Shown here: positions 8,437 through 16,741 of the stretch, in pieces
How the letters are laid out: every line of letters begins with the position of its first letter
Numbering within the stretch: the first letter of the stretch is position 1
NCBI GenBank assembly: GCA_016196925.1
Contig: JACPWS010000100.1
Location: forward strand, 1-39,186
Reading direction: 5' to 3'
DNA from: Burkholderiales bacterium
GTDB lineage: Bacteria > Pseudomonadota > Gammaproteobacteria > Burkholderiales > Burkholderiaceae_D
DNA length: 39,186 nucleotides
Program-made: the position numbers and the translations under genes
Notes under the pieces: model-generated
The model's database searches: none
The model's input: the letters and a program-made list of their open reading frames with translations, nothing else
What the model was told of the DNA's origin: nothing

Positions 8437-8814
8437 TTAATTCTTGATGACGTGCCAGATTTCTTTGAAATTGTCGCCGTTGCGCTCGCCCGCTTGCTTG
8501 TCCTTGCTGTACAGGTATAAGGGTTTGCCTTTATACGTCCATTGCCGGCGGCCGTCGTCGCGCACGATGACGGCATAATCGCCGCCGACGCTGGCGCCGG
8601 CAGCAGCTTGTAAGGGCGGCCACAGTTCGGCGCAGGTTTCCATGCAGACGCTCTTGCCGTTGCCGGCCATGTCCTTGTCGAACTGGTAGAGCGTCATGCC
8701 GGCCTGGCTGACCAGGATCTCGCCGGCTTTGCTGGCCGCCGCCTCGTCGGCCAGTACGGCACCGGAAACCAGGGCTGCAGCCAGCAGACCGGGTACGCTT
8801 GCATAGCTATTCAT
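8437..8814 (-). CDS. Secreted COG4315/Lipoprotein_15 repeat protein
   Basis: 125 aa with an N-terminal signal peptide (to about residue 23, ending VLADE). Two copies of the short PF03640-type repeat are visible: GMTLYQFDKDMAGNGKSVC with ETCAELWPPL, and GKPLYLYSKDKQAGERNGDN ending in W. Proteins of this family are periplasmic or exported and their role is unknown. The start at 8814 is fixed by an AAGGAG site 5 nt upstream; the open frame extends further but without such a site. It follows the permease gene 8852-9511 by 37 bp on the same strand and is probably co-transcribed with it. Confidence 0.8.
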   Translation of the reverse strand: MNSYASVPGLLAAALVSGAVLADEAAASKAGEILVSQAGMTLYQFDKDMAGNGKSVCMETCAELWPPLQAAAGASVGGDYAVIVRDDGRRQWTYKGKPLYLYSKDKQAGERNGDNFKEIWHVIKN

Positions 8815-8851
8815 GCTGACTCCTTCTCTAGTGGATGAAAGTTTGCCGCGC

Positions 8852-9511
8852 TTATTTTCCCTGCAGATAAAACGCATCGTCGAAAGTGAACAGCCAGGCC
8901 GGCCGGTAAACCGCGAATATCGTCACCAGAAACCCGACCAGAAACGCCTCGCCCCAGGCCAGCAACAGCATGTAAGCGATCGCGTCGCCGGGTATCGCGC
9001 GCTGCGGCGACAGCAGGGCATGGCTTGCCAGCGCCAGCAAACCGGCGCCGCCATTCACCAGCAGCGAACCGAAGAAGCCGTTGCCGAACAAATACACGAA
9101 CATGTGATGCGGCAGGTATGTTTGCGTCAGGCGCAAGACCCGTTCGCTGATCCAGGCCGGCACGATCGCCAGCAGCAGTACATTGACGCCCAGATTGCCC
9201 CACTGGCCGTCGTATTCAGCAGTATAGGCAAAGATCGCCAAACCGATACCGAGCGTCGCCAGCGGCCGCCCGAACATCAGCGCAAACAAGGCCACGCCCA
9301 TCAGGTGCAGATGCAGGTCGGCATTCACTTGCACGCGCATGCGCCACAGCAAGACCAGCACGATGATGCCGGCGCACCAGGTGGAAAAGACGGTCGGCGC
9401 CTGCAGCTTTTGCCAGGGGATGCCGGCGGCGGAGCGGATCAGCAAGGCGACGGCGAGCAGGGTGCTGAGTATGCTCATGCCGCTGCTCAGCGGCGTATAA
9501 AAGATGCCCAT
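8852..9511 (-). CDS. CbiM-like membrane permease (COG3235 type)
   Basis: Polytopic inner-membrane protein with about six hydrophobic segments. The stretch NADLHLHLMGVALFALMFG and the later LPHHMFVYLFGNGFFGS match what I know of COG3235, distant relatives of the CbiM/NikM metal-binding subunits of energy-coupling-factor transporters. CbiM proteins bind Co or Ni through N-terminal His residues; here the HLH lies internally. No ATPase or T-component gene is adjacent, so transport and substrate are unproven. The frame is open to an ATG at 9637, but the first 42 residues of that version look non-coding and the family normally begins near MGIFYTP, so I prefer 9511. Neither start has a clear ribosome-binding site. 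Confidence 0.65.
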   Translation of the reverse strand: MGIFYTPLSSGMSILSTLLAVALLIRSAAGIPWQKLQAPTVFSTWCAGIIVLVLLWRMRVQVNADLHLHLMGVALFALMFGRPLATLGIGLAIFAYTAEYDGQWGNLGVNVLLLAIVPAWISERVLRLTQTYLPHHMFVYLFGNGFFGSLLVNGGAGLLALASHALLSPQRAIPGDAIAYMLLLAWGEAFLVGFLVTIFAVYRPAWLFTFDDAFYLQGK

Positions 9512-9752
9512 AGGAGTAAGAATTGTACTGACGGTCTGAATGACCATCATAGCCCCGGTCAGCGCGTCGCGGCGCACGGACGGCGCCCCGGAATAAGCGG
9601 AGCTTGCACTTGTCGTGATCTTAATCAACATTGACATGTGTGCCGGCCCGCCTAGACTTGTTAAGTACTTGCCGCCCCGGTCACGACGGCGAGTCCGTGT
9701 TTGTGTGGCTGCCTGCGATACATGCGTAAGCTAGGATATTTAGGAGGTTGAG

Positions 9753-10352
9753 ATGAGCTATCACCTGGAAGGCCGTCTGCTCGAGGTCTGCAATTGCAAG
9801 GTCTTGTGCCCCTGCTGGATAGGCGAAGACCCCGACAACGGCACCTGCGACACCATCGTCGCCTGGCGCATCGATCAGGGTACGGTGGACGGCGTTGACG
9901 TCGGCGGCAACACCATCGCGGCCGTGGCCCATGTGCCCGGCAATATTCTGCAAGGCAACTGGAGCGTCGCGATCTACATCGACGAGCACGCCTCCAAGGA
10001 ACAGGAAGCCGCCTTGCTGAAGGTCTACACCGGCCAGGCCGGCGGGCCGGTCGCCGAACTGGCCAAACTGATAGGCCAGGTGGTGTCGGTCGAGCGCGCG
10101 CCGATACGCTTTACCGTGGTCGCCGGCAAGGGCGAACTCGAGATCGGCACCGATTATTACGCCGAACTCGAACCGTATACGGGCGCCACCGGCCCGACCA
10201 CGCTGTCCGACACCGTGTTCTCTACCGTGCCGGGGGCGCCGGTGTTCGTCGGCAAGGCGCCGACCTACCGCTCCCGCAACGACGTGCTGGGCATCAATCT
10301 CGACATTAAAAACCACAACGCCCTGCAGAGCACCTTCGTGTTCGACGCATGA
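9753..10352 (+). CDS. DUF1326 protein
   Basis: 199 aa, no signal peptide or membrane segment. The N-terminal motif EVCNCKVLCPCW has four closely spaced Cys (CxC-x4-CxC pattern), the hallmark of DUF1326 and suggestive of metal binding. The rest is an alternating beta-rich domain. An ideal AGGAGG sits 5 nt before the ATG, so expression may be high. The DUF2182 membrane protein gene starts inside its stop codon (ATGA overlap). This pairing recurs in proteobacteria, so the two products probably act together. The function of the pair is unknown to me. It is divergent from the CbiM-like permease gene. Confidence 0.85.
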   Translation: MSYHLEGRLLEVCNCKVLCPCWIGEDPDNGTCDTIVAWRIDQGTVDGVDVGGNTIAAVAHVPGNILQGNWSVAIYIDEHASKEQEAALLKVYTGQAGGPVAELAKLIGQVVSVERAPIRFTVVAGKGELEIGTDYYAELEPYTGATGPTTLSDTVFSTVPGAPVFVGKAPTYRSRNDVLGINLDIKNHNALQSTFVFDA

Positions 10353-11170
10353 GCGGCCGGTCGGCCGCTGTGCCGCCGTCCGCCGCCGTCCGCCACCGGC
10401 GCGTGTTCTTGCCTATCCTGGGCGCGCTGGTGGCGCTCGCCTGGCTGACGCTGTGGCTGTGGACGCGCAGCCCTTACGGACGCTATCTCGACCACGGCGA
10501 CTGGACGGCCTCGGGGCCGGCGGCGGCGCTGTGCCGCGCGTTGCCGGCCGGCGACGTGCTGCTGCCGATGCTGCTGTATGCCGCCGCCTGGATATTGATG
10601 ACGGCGGCCATGATGTTGCCGACCACCTTGCCCTTGTTTAACGTGTTCGACCGGCTGACGGCCGCTCGCCCCGATCACGCTCGCCTCATGCTGTTGCTGG
10701 GCCTCGGTTACATGGCGGCATGGGGCGCCTTCGGCTTGCTGGCGCATGCGCTGCACAGCGCCGTGCTGGCCCTGCTGGCGCGGGCGCCGGCGCTGGCCTG
10801 GCATGGCTGGCTGATCGGCGCGGCGAGCGTCGCCCTGGCCGGCGCCTTCCAGTTCAGCCGGCTCAAGTACCGCTGTCTGGAAAAATGCCGCACGCCGCTC
10901 AGCTTCGTGATCGAGCACTGGCGCGGGCAGGGGCAGGCGCGCCAGGCCTTCCTGCTCGGCGCGCACCACGGCTTGTTTTGCGTCGGCTGTTGCTGGGCGC
11001 TGATGCTGCTGATGTTCGCGCTCGGCATGGGCAGCCTGGGCTGGATGCTGTTGCTGGCGGCCGCGATGGCGCTAGAAAAGAACCTGCCCTGGGGCCGGCG
11101 TCTCAGTGCGCCGCTGGGCTGGGCGCTGCTGGCGTCGGCGCTGGGCATGGTGCTGGCCCATGCGCACTGA
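10349..11170 (+). CDS. DUF2182 membrane protein, predicted metal-binding (COG5486)
   Basis: 273 aa with about seven hydrophobic helices. Family marks are the Met-rich segment TAAMMLPTTLPLF, the loop KYRCLEKCRTPLSF with two Cys, and HHGLFCVGCCWALMLLMF with a CxxCC cluster beside two His. These residues would suit soft-metal or heme coordination in the membrane, which is inference. Its start overlaps the DUF1326 stop by 4 bp and its end overlaps the next gene by 11 bp, so the three genes are translationally coupled. Substrate and partner outside DUF1326 are not visible. Confidence 0.85.
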   Translation: MSGRSAAVPPSAAVRHRRVFLPILGALVALAWLTLWLWTRSPYGRYLDHGDWTASGPAAALCRALPAGDVLLPMLLYAAAWILMTAAMMLPTTLPLFNVFDRLTAARPDHARLMLLLGLGYMAAWGAFGLLAHALHSAVLALLARAPALAWHGWLIGAASVALAGAFQFSRLKYRCLEKCRTPLSFVIEHWRGQGQARQAFLLGAHHGLFCVGCCWALMLLMFALGMGSLGWMLLLAAAMALEKNLPWGRRLSAPLGWALLASALGMVLAHAH

Positions 11171-12029
11171 ATCGCCCGCGGCGCAAACGATCGTCCTGAC
11201 CGCAGCGGCGATGCTCGCTTTCGCCGCCAATTCCCTGCTGTGCCGGCTCGCCCTGCAGCAAGGCGGCATCGATCCGGCCAGCTTCGCCGGCATCCGGTTG
11301 CTGTGCGGGGCGCTGACGCTGGCCGTCATCGTGCGCAGCCGGCAGCGGCCGCCGTCCGCCGTCCGCGCCGACTGGCTGGCCGCCGCCATGTTGTTCGCCT
11401 ATGTCGCCCTGTTTTCCTTCGCCTATCTCAGCTTGCCGGCCGGCAGCGGCGCCCTGATCTTGTTCGGCGCGGTGCAACTGACGATGTTCAGCGCCGGCTT
11501 GCGCGCCGGCGAGCGCTTTGTGCCGCGCGCCTGGGCTGGGCTGATACTGGCCGTGGCCGGCCTGGTCTATCTGGTGTTGCCGGGCGTGACGGCGCCGCCG
11601 CTAGCCGGCGCGGCCCTGATGGCGCTGGCCGGCGTCGCCTGGGGCGTGTATTCGCTGCGCGGGCGCGGCGTGGCCTATCCTCTGGCCGCCACCGCTTCCA
11701 ACTTTTTGCGCGCGCTGCCGTTCGCGCTGCTGCTGAGCTTGCTGAGCCTGCCGTTCTCCGGATCTACCCACGCCAGCGCCAGCGGCGTCGCGCTGGCCGT
11801 CGCTTCCGGCGCGCTCACCTCGGGCCTCGGTTATGTCATCTGGTACGCCGCCCTCGCCAGGCTGAGCGCCATGCACGCCGCCACCGTGCAACTGTCGGTG
11901 CCGGTGATCGCCGCATTCGGCGGCGCCTTGCTGTTGTCGGAAGCGATCAGCGCGCGCCTGCTTTTTGCCTCCGTCGCCATCCTGGGCGGCATCGCGCTGG
12001 TGCTCGGCAGCAAGGCGTTGCGGGAATAA
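11160..12029 (+). CDS. EamA-family (DMT) transporter
   Basis: 289 aa with ten predicted membrane helices arranged as two EamA repeats (roughly residues 8-135 and 145-285). FAANSLLCRLALQQGGIDPA and RLLCGALTLAV are typical of the first repeat. GVAWGVYSLRGRG opens the second. LGYVIWYAALARLSAMHAAT is the usual late-helix signature. Members export amino acids or other small metabolites; the substrate cannot be predicted. The start at 11160 overlaps the DUF2182 gene by 11 bp. The gene ends just before a strong terminator, which closes the DUF1326-DUF2182-EamA operon. Confidence 0.88.
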   Translation: MRTESPAAQTIVLTAAAMLAFAANSLLCRLALQQGGIDPASFAGIRLLCGALTLAVIVRSRQRPPSAVRADWLAAAMLFAYVALFSFAYLSLPAGSGALILFGAVQLTMFSAGLRAGERFVPRAWAGLILAVAGLVYLVLPGVTAPPLAGAALMALAGVAWGVYSLRGRGVAYPLAATASNFLRALPFALLLSLLSLPFSGSTHASASGVALAVASGALTSGLGYVIWYAALARLSAMHAATVQLSVPVIAAFGGALLLSEAISARLLFASVAILGGIALVLGSKALRE

Positions 12030-12030
12030 A

Positions 12031-12064
12031 AAAATCCCCGCAAACCGGAATTTGCGGGGATTTT
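12031..12064. terminator. Strong Rho-independent terminator, probably bidirectional
   Basis: Perfect 14-bp arms AAAATCCCCGCAAA/TTTGCGGGGATTTT with a 6-nt loop. It carries A- and T-runs on both sides, so it can serve both the EamA operon (+) and the tRNA gene (-). Confidence 0.9.
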
Positions 12065-12070
12065 CGAATC

Positions 12071-12147
12071 TGGTGGTGATAGGTGGACTTGAACCACCGA
12101 CCCCAGCATTATGAGTGCTGTGCTCTAACCAACTGAGCTATATCACC
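12071..12147 (-). tRNA. tRNA-Met (elongator), anticodon CAT
   Basis: 77 nt with a full cloverleaf: acceptor stem GGTGATA/TATCACC, D arm with AGTTGGTTA, anticodon stem CAGCA/TGCTG with loop CTCATAA, variable loop GGGTC, T arm GGTGG/CCACC, and encoded CCA. The anticodon is at 12111-12113. The anticodon arm and variable loop match E. coli elongator tRNA-Met rather than tRNA-Ile2, which also has CAT. Confidence 0.95.
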
Positions 12148-12159
12148 AAGAAGCCTTAG

Positions 12160-12188
12160 ATTATGTCAGCTGGTGCGGTGACTGTCAA
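12160..12188 (-). promoter_or_regulatory. tRNA-Met promoter
   Basis: On the minus strand TTGACA (12183-12188) and CATAAT (12160-12165) are 17 bp apart, which puts the start site about 6 bp upstream of the mature tRNA. This is near-consensus sigma-70. Confidence 0.85.
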
Positions 12189-12249
12189 TACTCGGCGCTG
12201 ATTTTATCCAAAACGCAAGCGGTTTTGATATAAAAATTAAAATTTCCAC

Positions 12250-13191
12250 TCAGGTTTCGGCTAAATACTGTTCGACCAACTGCAAGATTTGCGTCGGTGG
12301 ATTGTCGCTCAGGCAATCAATGACGACGCGTTGCGGCATGGCGCGCAGCCAGGTGATCTGGCGTTTGGCCAGCTGGCGGGTGGCGATGATGCCGCGTTCG
12401 CGCATTTCGGCGTAGTCGTACTGGCCATCCAGATACTCCCAGGCCTGGCGATAACCGACGCAGCGTATAGATGGCAGATTCGGGTGCAGATCGCTGCGCC
12501 GGCGCAGGGTTTGCACTTCGGCGATGAAGCCCTGTTCCAGCATCAGGTCGAAGCGTTGCGCGATGCGCTGGTGCAGCACGCTGCGTTCGGACGGTTCCAG
12601 CGAAATGGCTAGCATATCGAACGGCGCGACCGTTTTCGTCTGTTGCGCCAGCAGGGCGGACATCGGCTGGCCGGTCAGCTGGATGATTTCCAGCGCGCGC
12701 TGGATGCGCTGGCTGTCGTTCGGTTGCAGGCGCGCCGCCGTGACCGGGTCGAGCGTAGCCAGACGCGCGTGCAGGCCAGGTACGCCTATGCGGGCGGCTT
12801 CGGCATCCAGTTCGGCGCGCAGGGCAGGGTCGGCGCCCGGTAAATCGTCCAGGCCGCGCTGCAGGGCGTTGAAATACATCATGGTGCCGCCCACCAGCAG
12901 CGGCAGTTTGCCGCGCGCCTGGATTTCGGCCACCAGCCGTATGGTGTCGTGGCGGAACTGGGCGACCGAGTAGGACTCGGCCGGGTCGATAATGTCGATC
13001 AGGTGGTGCGGCACGGCGGCCAGTTCGGTGGCACTGGGTTTGGCGGTGCCGATATCCATGCCGCGATACACCAGGGCGGAATCGACCGAGATGATTTCGG
13101 CCGGGATGTGGCGCGCGATTTCCAGCGCGGCGGCGGTCTTGCCGCAGGCGGTAGGCCCCATGATGGCGACGACCTTGTGCATGGCGCTCAT
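12250..13191 (-). CDS. miaA: tRNA dimethylallyltransferase
   Basis: Transfers dimethylallyl to N6 of A37 in tRNAs that read codons starting with U. 313 aa, normal length. The P-loop GPTACGKT is at residues 12-19. [16 protein letters not shown] carries the catalytic Asp, and [12 protein letters not shown] with GLDDLP are further family blocks. [12 protein letters not shown] near the C-terminus completes the signature. The start overlaps the stop of the MFS gene by 4 bp (ATGA), so the two are coupled. The next ATG (Met4) is an alternative start. Confidence 0.96.
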   Translation of the reverse strand: MSAMHKVVAIMGPTACGKTAAALEIARHIPAEIISVDSALVYRGMDIGTAKPSATELAAVPHHLIDIIDPAESYSVAQFRHDTIRLVAEIQARGKLPLLVGGTMMYFNALQRGLDDLPGADPALRAELDAEAARIGVPGLHARLATLDPVTAARLQPNDSQRIQRALEIIQLTGQPMSALLAQQTKTVAPFDMLAISLEPSERSVLHQRIAQRFDLMLEQGFIAEVQTLRRRSDLHPNLPSIRCVGYRQAWEYLDGQYDYAEMRERGIIATRQLAKRQITWLRAMPQRVVIDCLSDNPPTQILQLVEQYLAET

Positions 13192-14408
13192 GCCGGCAAC
13201 TCCGCGCGGATAGTGGCTTGCAGCAGCCTGGTCGAAATAAAAATCAGCAGACCCATGCTGCAGGCGATGATGGCCAGCGGGTACAGCGTGCCGTTATGGG
13301 TGGCGCCGACCACGGTGCCGACTACGAAGGCCACCAGCATATACAAGGCGCCCATCAGGCCGGCGGCGGTGCCTGCCTGTTGCGGGAACGGTGTGACGGA
13401 ATTCGATTGCGACACCGGGAAATTGATGCCGTGCGCGCCCATGGTCAGGAACATCACGGCCGGGATCATGGCCCAGTGTTTGAGTCCGGCCAGCACCATG
13501 CACAGGAAAAACGCGCCGGCGGCCAGCGACAGGCTGGTGCCTATGCGCAGCGTAGTGCCGGTGCCGAAACGTGCATGCAGGCGGCGGCAAAGCACGGTGC
13601 CGCTCAGGTAGCCCGAAACGCCGAACGCGAAGCAATAACCGAACCAGGCGGTAGGCAAATCCAGCACCTTGATCAGCACCACCGACGCGCCCGAGATAAA
13701 CGTGAAGATGGAGCCGTAAGACAAGGCGCCGGGCAGGGCAAACGCCCAGAACTGGCGCGAGCCGAGCACGATGCGGTAATTGCGCAGCAAGCCGGCCACT
13801 TCGGTGGCTTGCTGGTCTTTATGCAGATTGGTTTCCGGCAGGCGCAGCCAGACCAGGATCAGCAAGGCCAGCGCCAGCAGCGCATGCACCATAAACGCGG
13901 CGCGCCAGCCGAACGCGACTTGCATATACGAACCGAGGATAGGGCCGAGCAAGGGCGCCAGCGACAGCCAGCTGCTGGCCTTGGCGATCAGTCTGACGCT
14001 GTCTTGCGGCTCGTAGGCGTCGCGCACAATCGCGCGCGCGATGATCACCGCCGAGCAGCAACCGAGCGCCTGCAAAAAGCGCGCGACGATCAGCATGGTC
14101 ATGCTTTGCGAAGCCGCGCACAGCAGGCTGGCCAGCATATACAGCGCCAAGCCCGCCAGCACCACCGGGCGGCGGCCGTAGCGATCCGACAAAGGCCCGA
14201 CCACCAGTTGCGCGCCGCCGAAGCCGAGCACGAACAGCGACAGGGTCAATTGCACGGTGGAGGCCGGCACGCTGAAGACGGTGGCCAGGCTGGGCAATGA
14301 GGCCAGGTACAGGTCGGTGGACAGCGGCTGCAGCATCAGGAAGGCCGTGATCAGGATGAACAGCGGCGCGGCGCGGAAGGCGGGGATAGGGTGGACTTGT
14401 TGGGTCAT
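13188..14408 (-). CDS. Bcr/CflA-type multidrug efflux MFS transporter
   Basis: About 406 aa with twelve hydrophobic helices. The N-terminal [19 protein letters not shown] is characteristic of the Bcr/CflA (drug:H+ antiporter DHA1) group. [16 protein letters not shown] is the MFS motif A between helices 2 and 3, and [21 protein letters not shown] is motif C-like. It probably exports drugs or small metabolites; the substrate is unknown. I prefer the ATG at 14408, with a GAAG 9 nt upstream, to the TTG at 14423. It is coupled to miaA by a 4-bp overlap, which is more likely genomic packing than functional linkage. Confidence 0.9.
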   Translation of the reverse strand: MTQQVHPIPAFRAAPLFILITAFLMLQPLSTDLYLASLPSLATVFSVPASTVQLTLSLFVLGFGGAQLVVGPLSDRYGRRPVVLAGLALYMLASLLCAASQSMTMLIVARFLQALGCCSAVIIARAIVRDAYEPQDSVRLIAKASSWLSLAPLLGPILGSYMQVAFGWRAAFMVHALLALALLILVWLRLPETNLHKDQQATEVAGLLRNYRIVLGSRQFWAFALPGALSYGSIFTFISGASVVLIKVLDLPTAWFGYCFAFGVSGYLSGTVLCRRLHARFGTGTTLRIGTSLSLAAGAFFLCMVLAGLKHWAMIPAVMFLTMGAHGINFPVSQSNSVTPFPQQAGTAAGLMGALYMLVAFVVGTVVGATHNGTLYPLAIIACSMGLLIFISTRLLQATIRAELPA

Positions 14409-14717
14409 GGAGGGTTGCTTCAATTAAAAATCATTTTTTTGTCCACGAAAGACAGGAAAAGCACGAAAAGAGTTCGTAATTCTCTGGAAGGCTAAGAGTA
14501 TGAAGCAGTGCGGGCTTTCGTGCTGCCGGGACTTTGGACTCCTCCCCTTTCAAGGGGGATATTTGTGGTGTTTCGCAAAGCATGCTTTGTGCCACAAATA
14601 TCTAAGCCGCTTACAAGCGGCGCAGTGGACGGCTGGGAGGGGGATGGGGTGTTGCACTTTTGCTACGGAAGCCCATCCCCACCCTGACCCTCCCCTTGAA
14701 GGGGAGGGGATGTCACA
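14409..14717. repeat. Repeat-filled spacer between mutL and the MFS gene
   Basis: No gene. It holds, in order: a solitary copy of a 30-bp terminal repeat at 14441-14470 (GTCCACGAAAGACAGG start, same as 17464-17493); a palindrome pair at 14558-14627 of the same family as in 23098-24105; a 9-bp-arm hairpin GGGGATGGG/CCCATCCCC at 14640-14680; and the hairpin CCCTCCCCTT/AAGGGGAGGG at 14688-14708, just beyond the mutL stop. The last may help end mutL transcription but lacks a T-run. Confidence 0.7.
14558..14627. repeat. GCATGC-centred palindromic repeat, isolated copy
   Basis: Outer arms GATATTTGTGG (14558-14568) and CCACAAATATC (14592-14602) enclose CAAAGCATGCTTTG (14576-14589). A second hairpin GCCGCTT/AAGCGGC follows, then CGCAGTGGAC. 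It aligns with 23704-23777, and the stem bases differ in a compensating way. Confidence 0.75.
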
Positions 14718-16568
14718 TCACTGCCCGCGCAAAAACATCTTGTCCAGATCGTTCAAGCCGAGTTGCACCCAGGTCGGGCGGCCGTGGTTGCATTGGTCGG
14801 CTCTTGCTGTGGCTTCCATCTGGCGCAGCAGGGCGTTCATTTCCGGCACGGTCAGGCTGCGATTGGCGCGTACGGCGGTGTGGCAGGCCAGCGTGCCGAG
14901 CAATTCGTTGCGGCGGTCGATCAGCACGCGCGAGCCGCCGAATTCGCGCACTTCGCGCAGCACGTCGCGCGCCAGCGACTGGGCGTCGGCGTTTTTCAGC
15001 AGGGCCGGCACGGCGCGCACCGCCAGTGTGGTCGGCGAAATCGCGGCCATGTCGAAACCGAGCGATTGCAATACGGCCTGGTGTTCTTCTACGGTGCCGA
15101 CTTCCACCGCGTCGGCATAGAAGGTGACCGGGATCAGCAGCGGTTGCACCGGCATGCTGTTTTCATCGAGCGCATTCTTGAGTTGCTCGTACAGGATGCG
15201 CTCATGCGCGGCGTGCATGTCGACCAGCACCAGGCCACGGCTGTTTTGCGCCAGCACGTATACGCCGTGCAATTGCGCCAGCGCGAAACCTAGCGGGTGT
15301 TCATCCGTAGGCAAGGCGGTCGGCAGCGGAGTCGGGGCGGGGGCAGCTTGCTCGTCGCGGAACAGGGCGCCGTAGCTTTGCAGCGTTTGCGCCACGCCGC
15401 CGGAATTAGCGCTGTAGGGCTGGTAGCTGTTAAAGCCGCTGCCGCCGGCCGGGGCGGGCGCGGCGAATTGCGCGGCAAACGTGGTTTGCTCGCCGCCTAT
15501 CCAGGGCAGGCTGGCCAACACCGAGGATGCGGAAGCTGCGGTGGCCGGCGCCGGCACGGTGCCGAAAGCGGTGGCGGATGTCTGTGCCAGCGCGCGACTG
15601 ACCGCGTGGAACACGAACTGGTGCACCGCGCGGCTGTCGCGGAAACGCACTTCTATCTTGGATGGGTGCACATTCACATCGACCAGGGCCGGATCGAGAT
15701 CGAGCGCCAGCACATACGAAGGATAGCGGTCGCCGTGCAACACATCCTGGTAAGCGGCGCGTACCGCATGGGTCAGCAGCTTGTCGCGCACGAAGCGGCC
15801 ATTCACATAAAAGTACTGGGCGTCGGCGCGCGCCTTGGAGGCGGTCGGCAAGCCGGCGTAGCCGTGCAGACGCAAGGGGCCGGCGCTCTCATCCAGCGGC
15901 AGACGCGCACCGGAAAAGGCGTCACCGAGGATTTGCGCGCTGCGCTTGGCGATCGCGCTGACGTTCCAGTGGTCGACCGCCTTGCCGTTATGCGTAAGCG
16001 AAAACGCCACATCGGGGCGCGCCAATGCGATGCGGCGCACGACTTCGGCGCAATGGCCGAATTCGGTTTGTTCGGATTTCAAGAATTTACGCCGGGCCGG
16101 GGTGTTGTAATACAGGTCTTGCACGTCGACCGTGGTGCCTTGCGCGCCGGAAGCCGGGCTGACCTTGCCGTTTTCTATCTGCCAGGCATGGGCCGCGTCG
16201 GCGCTGCGCGTGGTCAGGGTCAGCAGCGAGACCGAGGCGATCGAGGCCAGCGCTTCGCCGCGGAAGCCTAGCGTGGCGACGTTTTCCAGTTCGGTTAGCG
16301 AGGCGATCTTGGAGGTGGCATGACGCGCCAGCGCCAGCGGCAATTGCTGGTGCGGGATGCCGCGGCCATTGTCGTTGATCGCGATGCGCTTCACGCCGCC
16401 TTCTTCCAGGCGCACGCTGATGCTGGTGGCGCCGGCGTCCAGCGCGTTTTCCAGCAATTCTTTGACGACGGCGGATGGTCTTTCGACAACTTCGCCGGCG
16501 GCGATCTGGGAAATCAGGTGATCGGGCAGGGCCAGGATAGGGCGTATGATGGGTGGGCTAGCGTTCAT
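14718..16568 (-). CDS. mutL: DNA mismatch repair protein MutL
   Basis: Links mismatch recognition by MutS to strand incision. 616 aa from the ATG at 16568; a longer open frame to 16739 runs through a MITE-like repeat and is unlikely to be coding. The GHKL ATPase motifs are present: ELLENALDAGATSI, DNGRGI, and TLGFRGEALASIASV. The dimerisation/endonuclease domain carries DMHAAHERILYE, which fits the DQHA(x)2E(x)4E metal site, together with ACHTAVR and CNHGRPTW. MutL here is therefore predicted to nick DNA itself, as in bacteria without MutH. The Ala/Pro-rich linker lies around residues 340-410. Confidence 0.96.
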   Translation of the reverse strand: MNASPPIIRPILALPDHLISQIAAGEVVERPSAVVKELLENALDAGATSISVRLEEGGVKRIAINDNGRGIPHQQLPLALARHATSKIASLTELENVATLGFRGEALASIASVSLLTLTTRSADAAHAWQIENGKVSPASGAQGTTVDVQDLYYNTPARRKFLKSEQTEFGHCAEVVRRIALARPDVAFSLTHNGKAVDHWNVSAIAKRSAQILGDAFSGARLPLDESAGPLRLHGYAGLPTASKARADAQYFYVNGRFVRDKLLTHAVRAAYQDVLHGDRYPSYVLALDLDPALVDVNVHPSKIEVRFRDSRAVHQFVFHAVSRALAQTSATAFGTVPAPATAASASSVLASLPWIGGEQTTFAAQFAAPAPAGGSGFNSYQPYSANSGGVAQTLQSYGALFRDEQAAPAPTPLPTALPTDEHPLGFALAQLHGVYVLAQNSRGLVLVDMHAAHERILYEQLKNALDENSMPVQPLLIPVTFYADAVEVGTVEEHQAVLQSLGFDMAAISPTTLAVRAVPALLKNADAQSLARDVLREVREFGGSRVLIDRRNELLGTLACHTAVRANRSLTVPEMNALLRQMEATARADQCNHGRPTWVQLGLNDLDKMFLRGQ

Positions 16569-16583
16569 CCCGCGATTATACCT

Positions 16584-16685
16584 AGGACTTACACAAAACC
16601 GCTCCAGCTGCGTTATGGCTCCTAGTCGTACAATTTGTACTGCCTTCGTCGCCATGCCTTGCTGGAACGATTTTGCGTAAGTCCT
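16584..16685. mobile_element. MITE-like element, 102 bp
   Basis: The ends AGGACTTAC (16584-16592) and GTAAGTCCT (16677-16685) are perfect inverted repeats. Pairing continues inward for about 25 bp with a few mismatches that are mostly G-T compatible. A small central palindrome GTACAATTTGTAC lies inside. There is no coding capacity. I could not see a target-site duplication. It sits between mutL and dedA and adds spurious codons upstream of mutL. Confidence 0.6.
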
Positions 16686-16741
16686 GACACGGTTGGTGCT
16701 TGGTGTATGATTGCGGCGGTTTAATCGTCTCTGGGACAAAG

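Noticed and set aside
12071..12147. tRNA-Ile2 (CAT anticodon modified to lysidine)
   Set aside because: The anticodon arm and variable loop match elongator tRNA-Met (CACTCATAATG and GGGTC); the acceptor stem does not look like Ile2.
16584..16685. Target-site duplication flanking the MITE-like element
   Set aside because: The bases left and right of the element do not form a direct repeat of useful length, so recent transposition is not proven.
16569..16739. N-terminal extension of MutL
   Set aside because: The open frame continues upstream but runs through a MITE-like inverted repeat and adds residues not found in MutL, which begins just before the conserved IIRPILALPDHLISQIAAGE.
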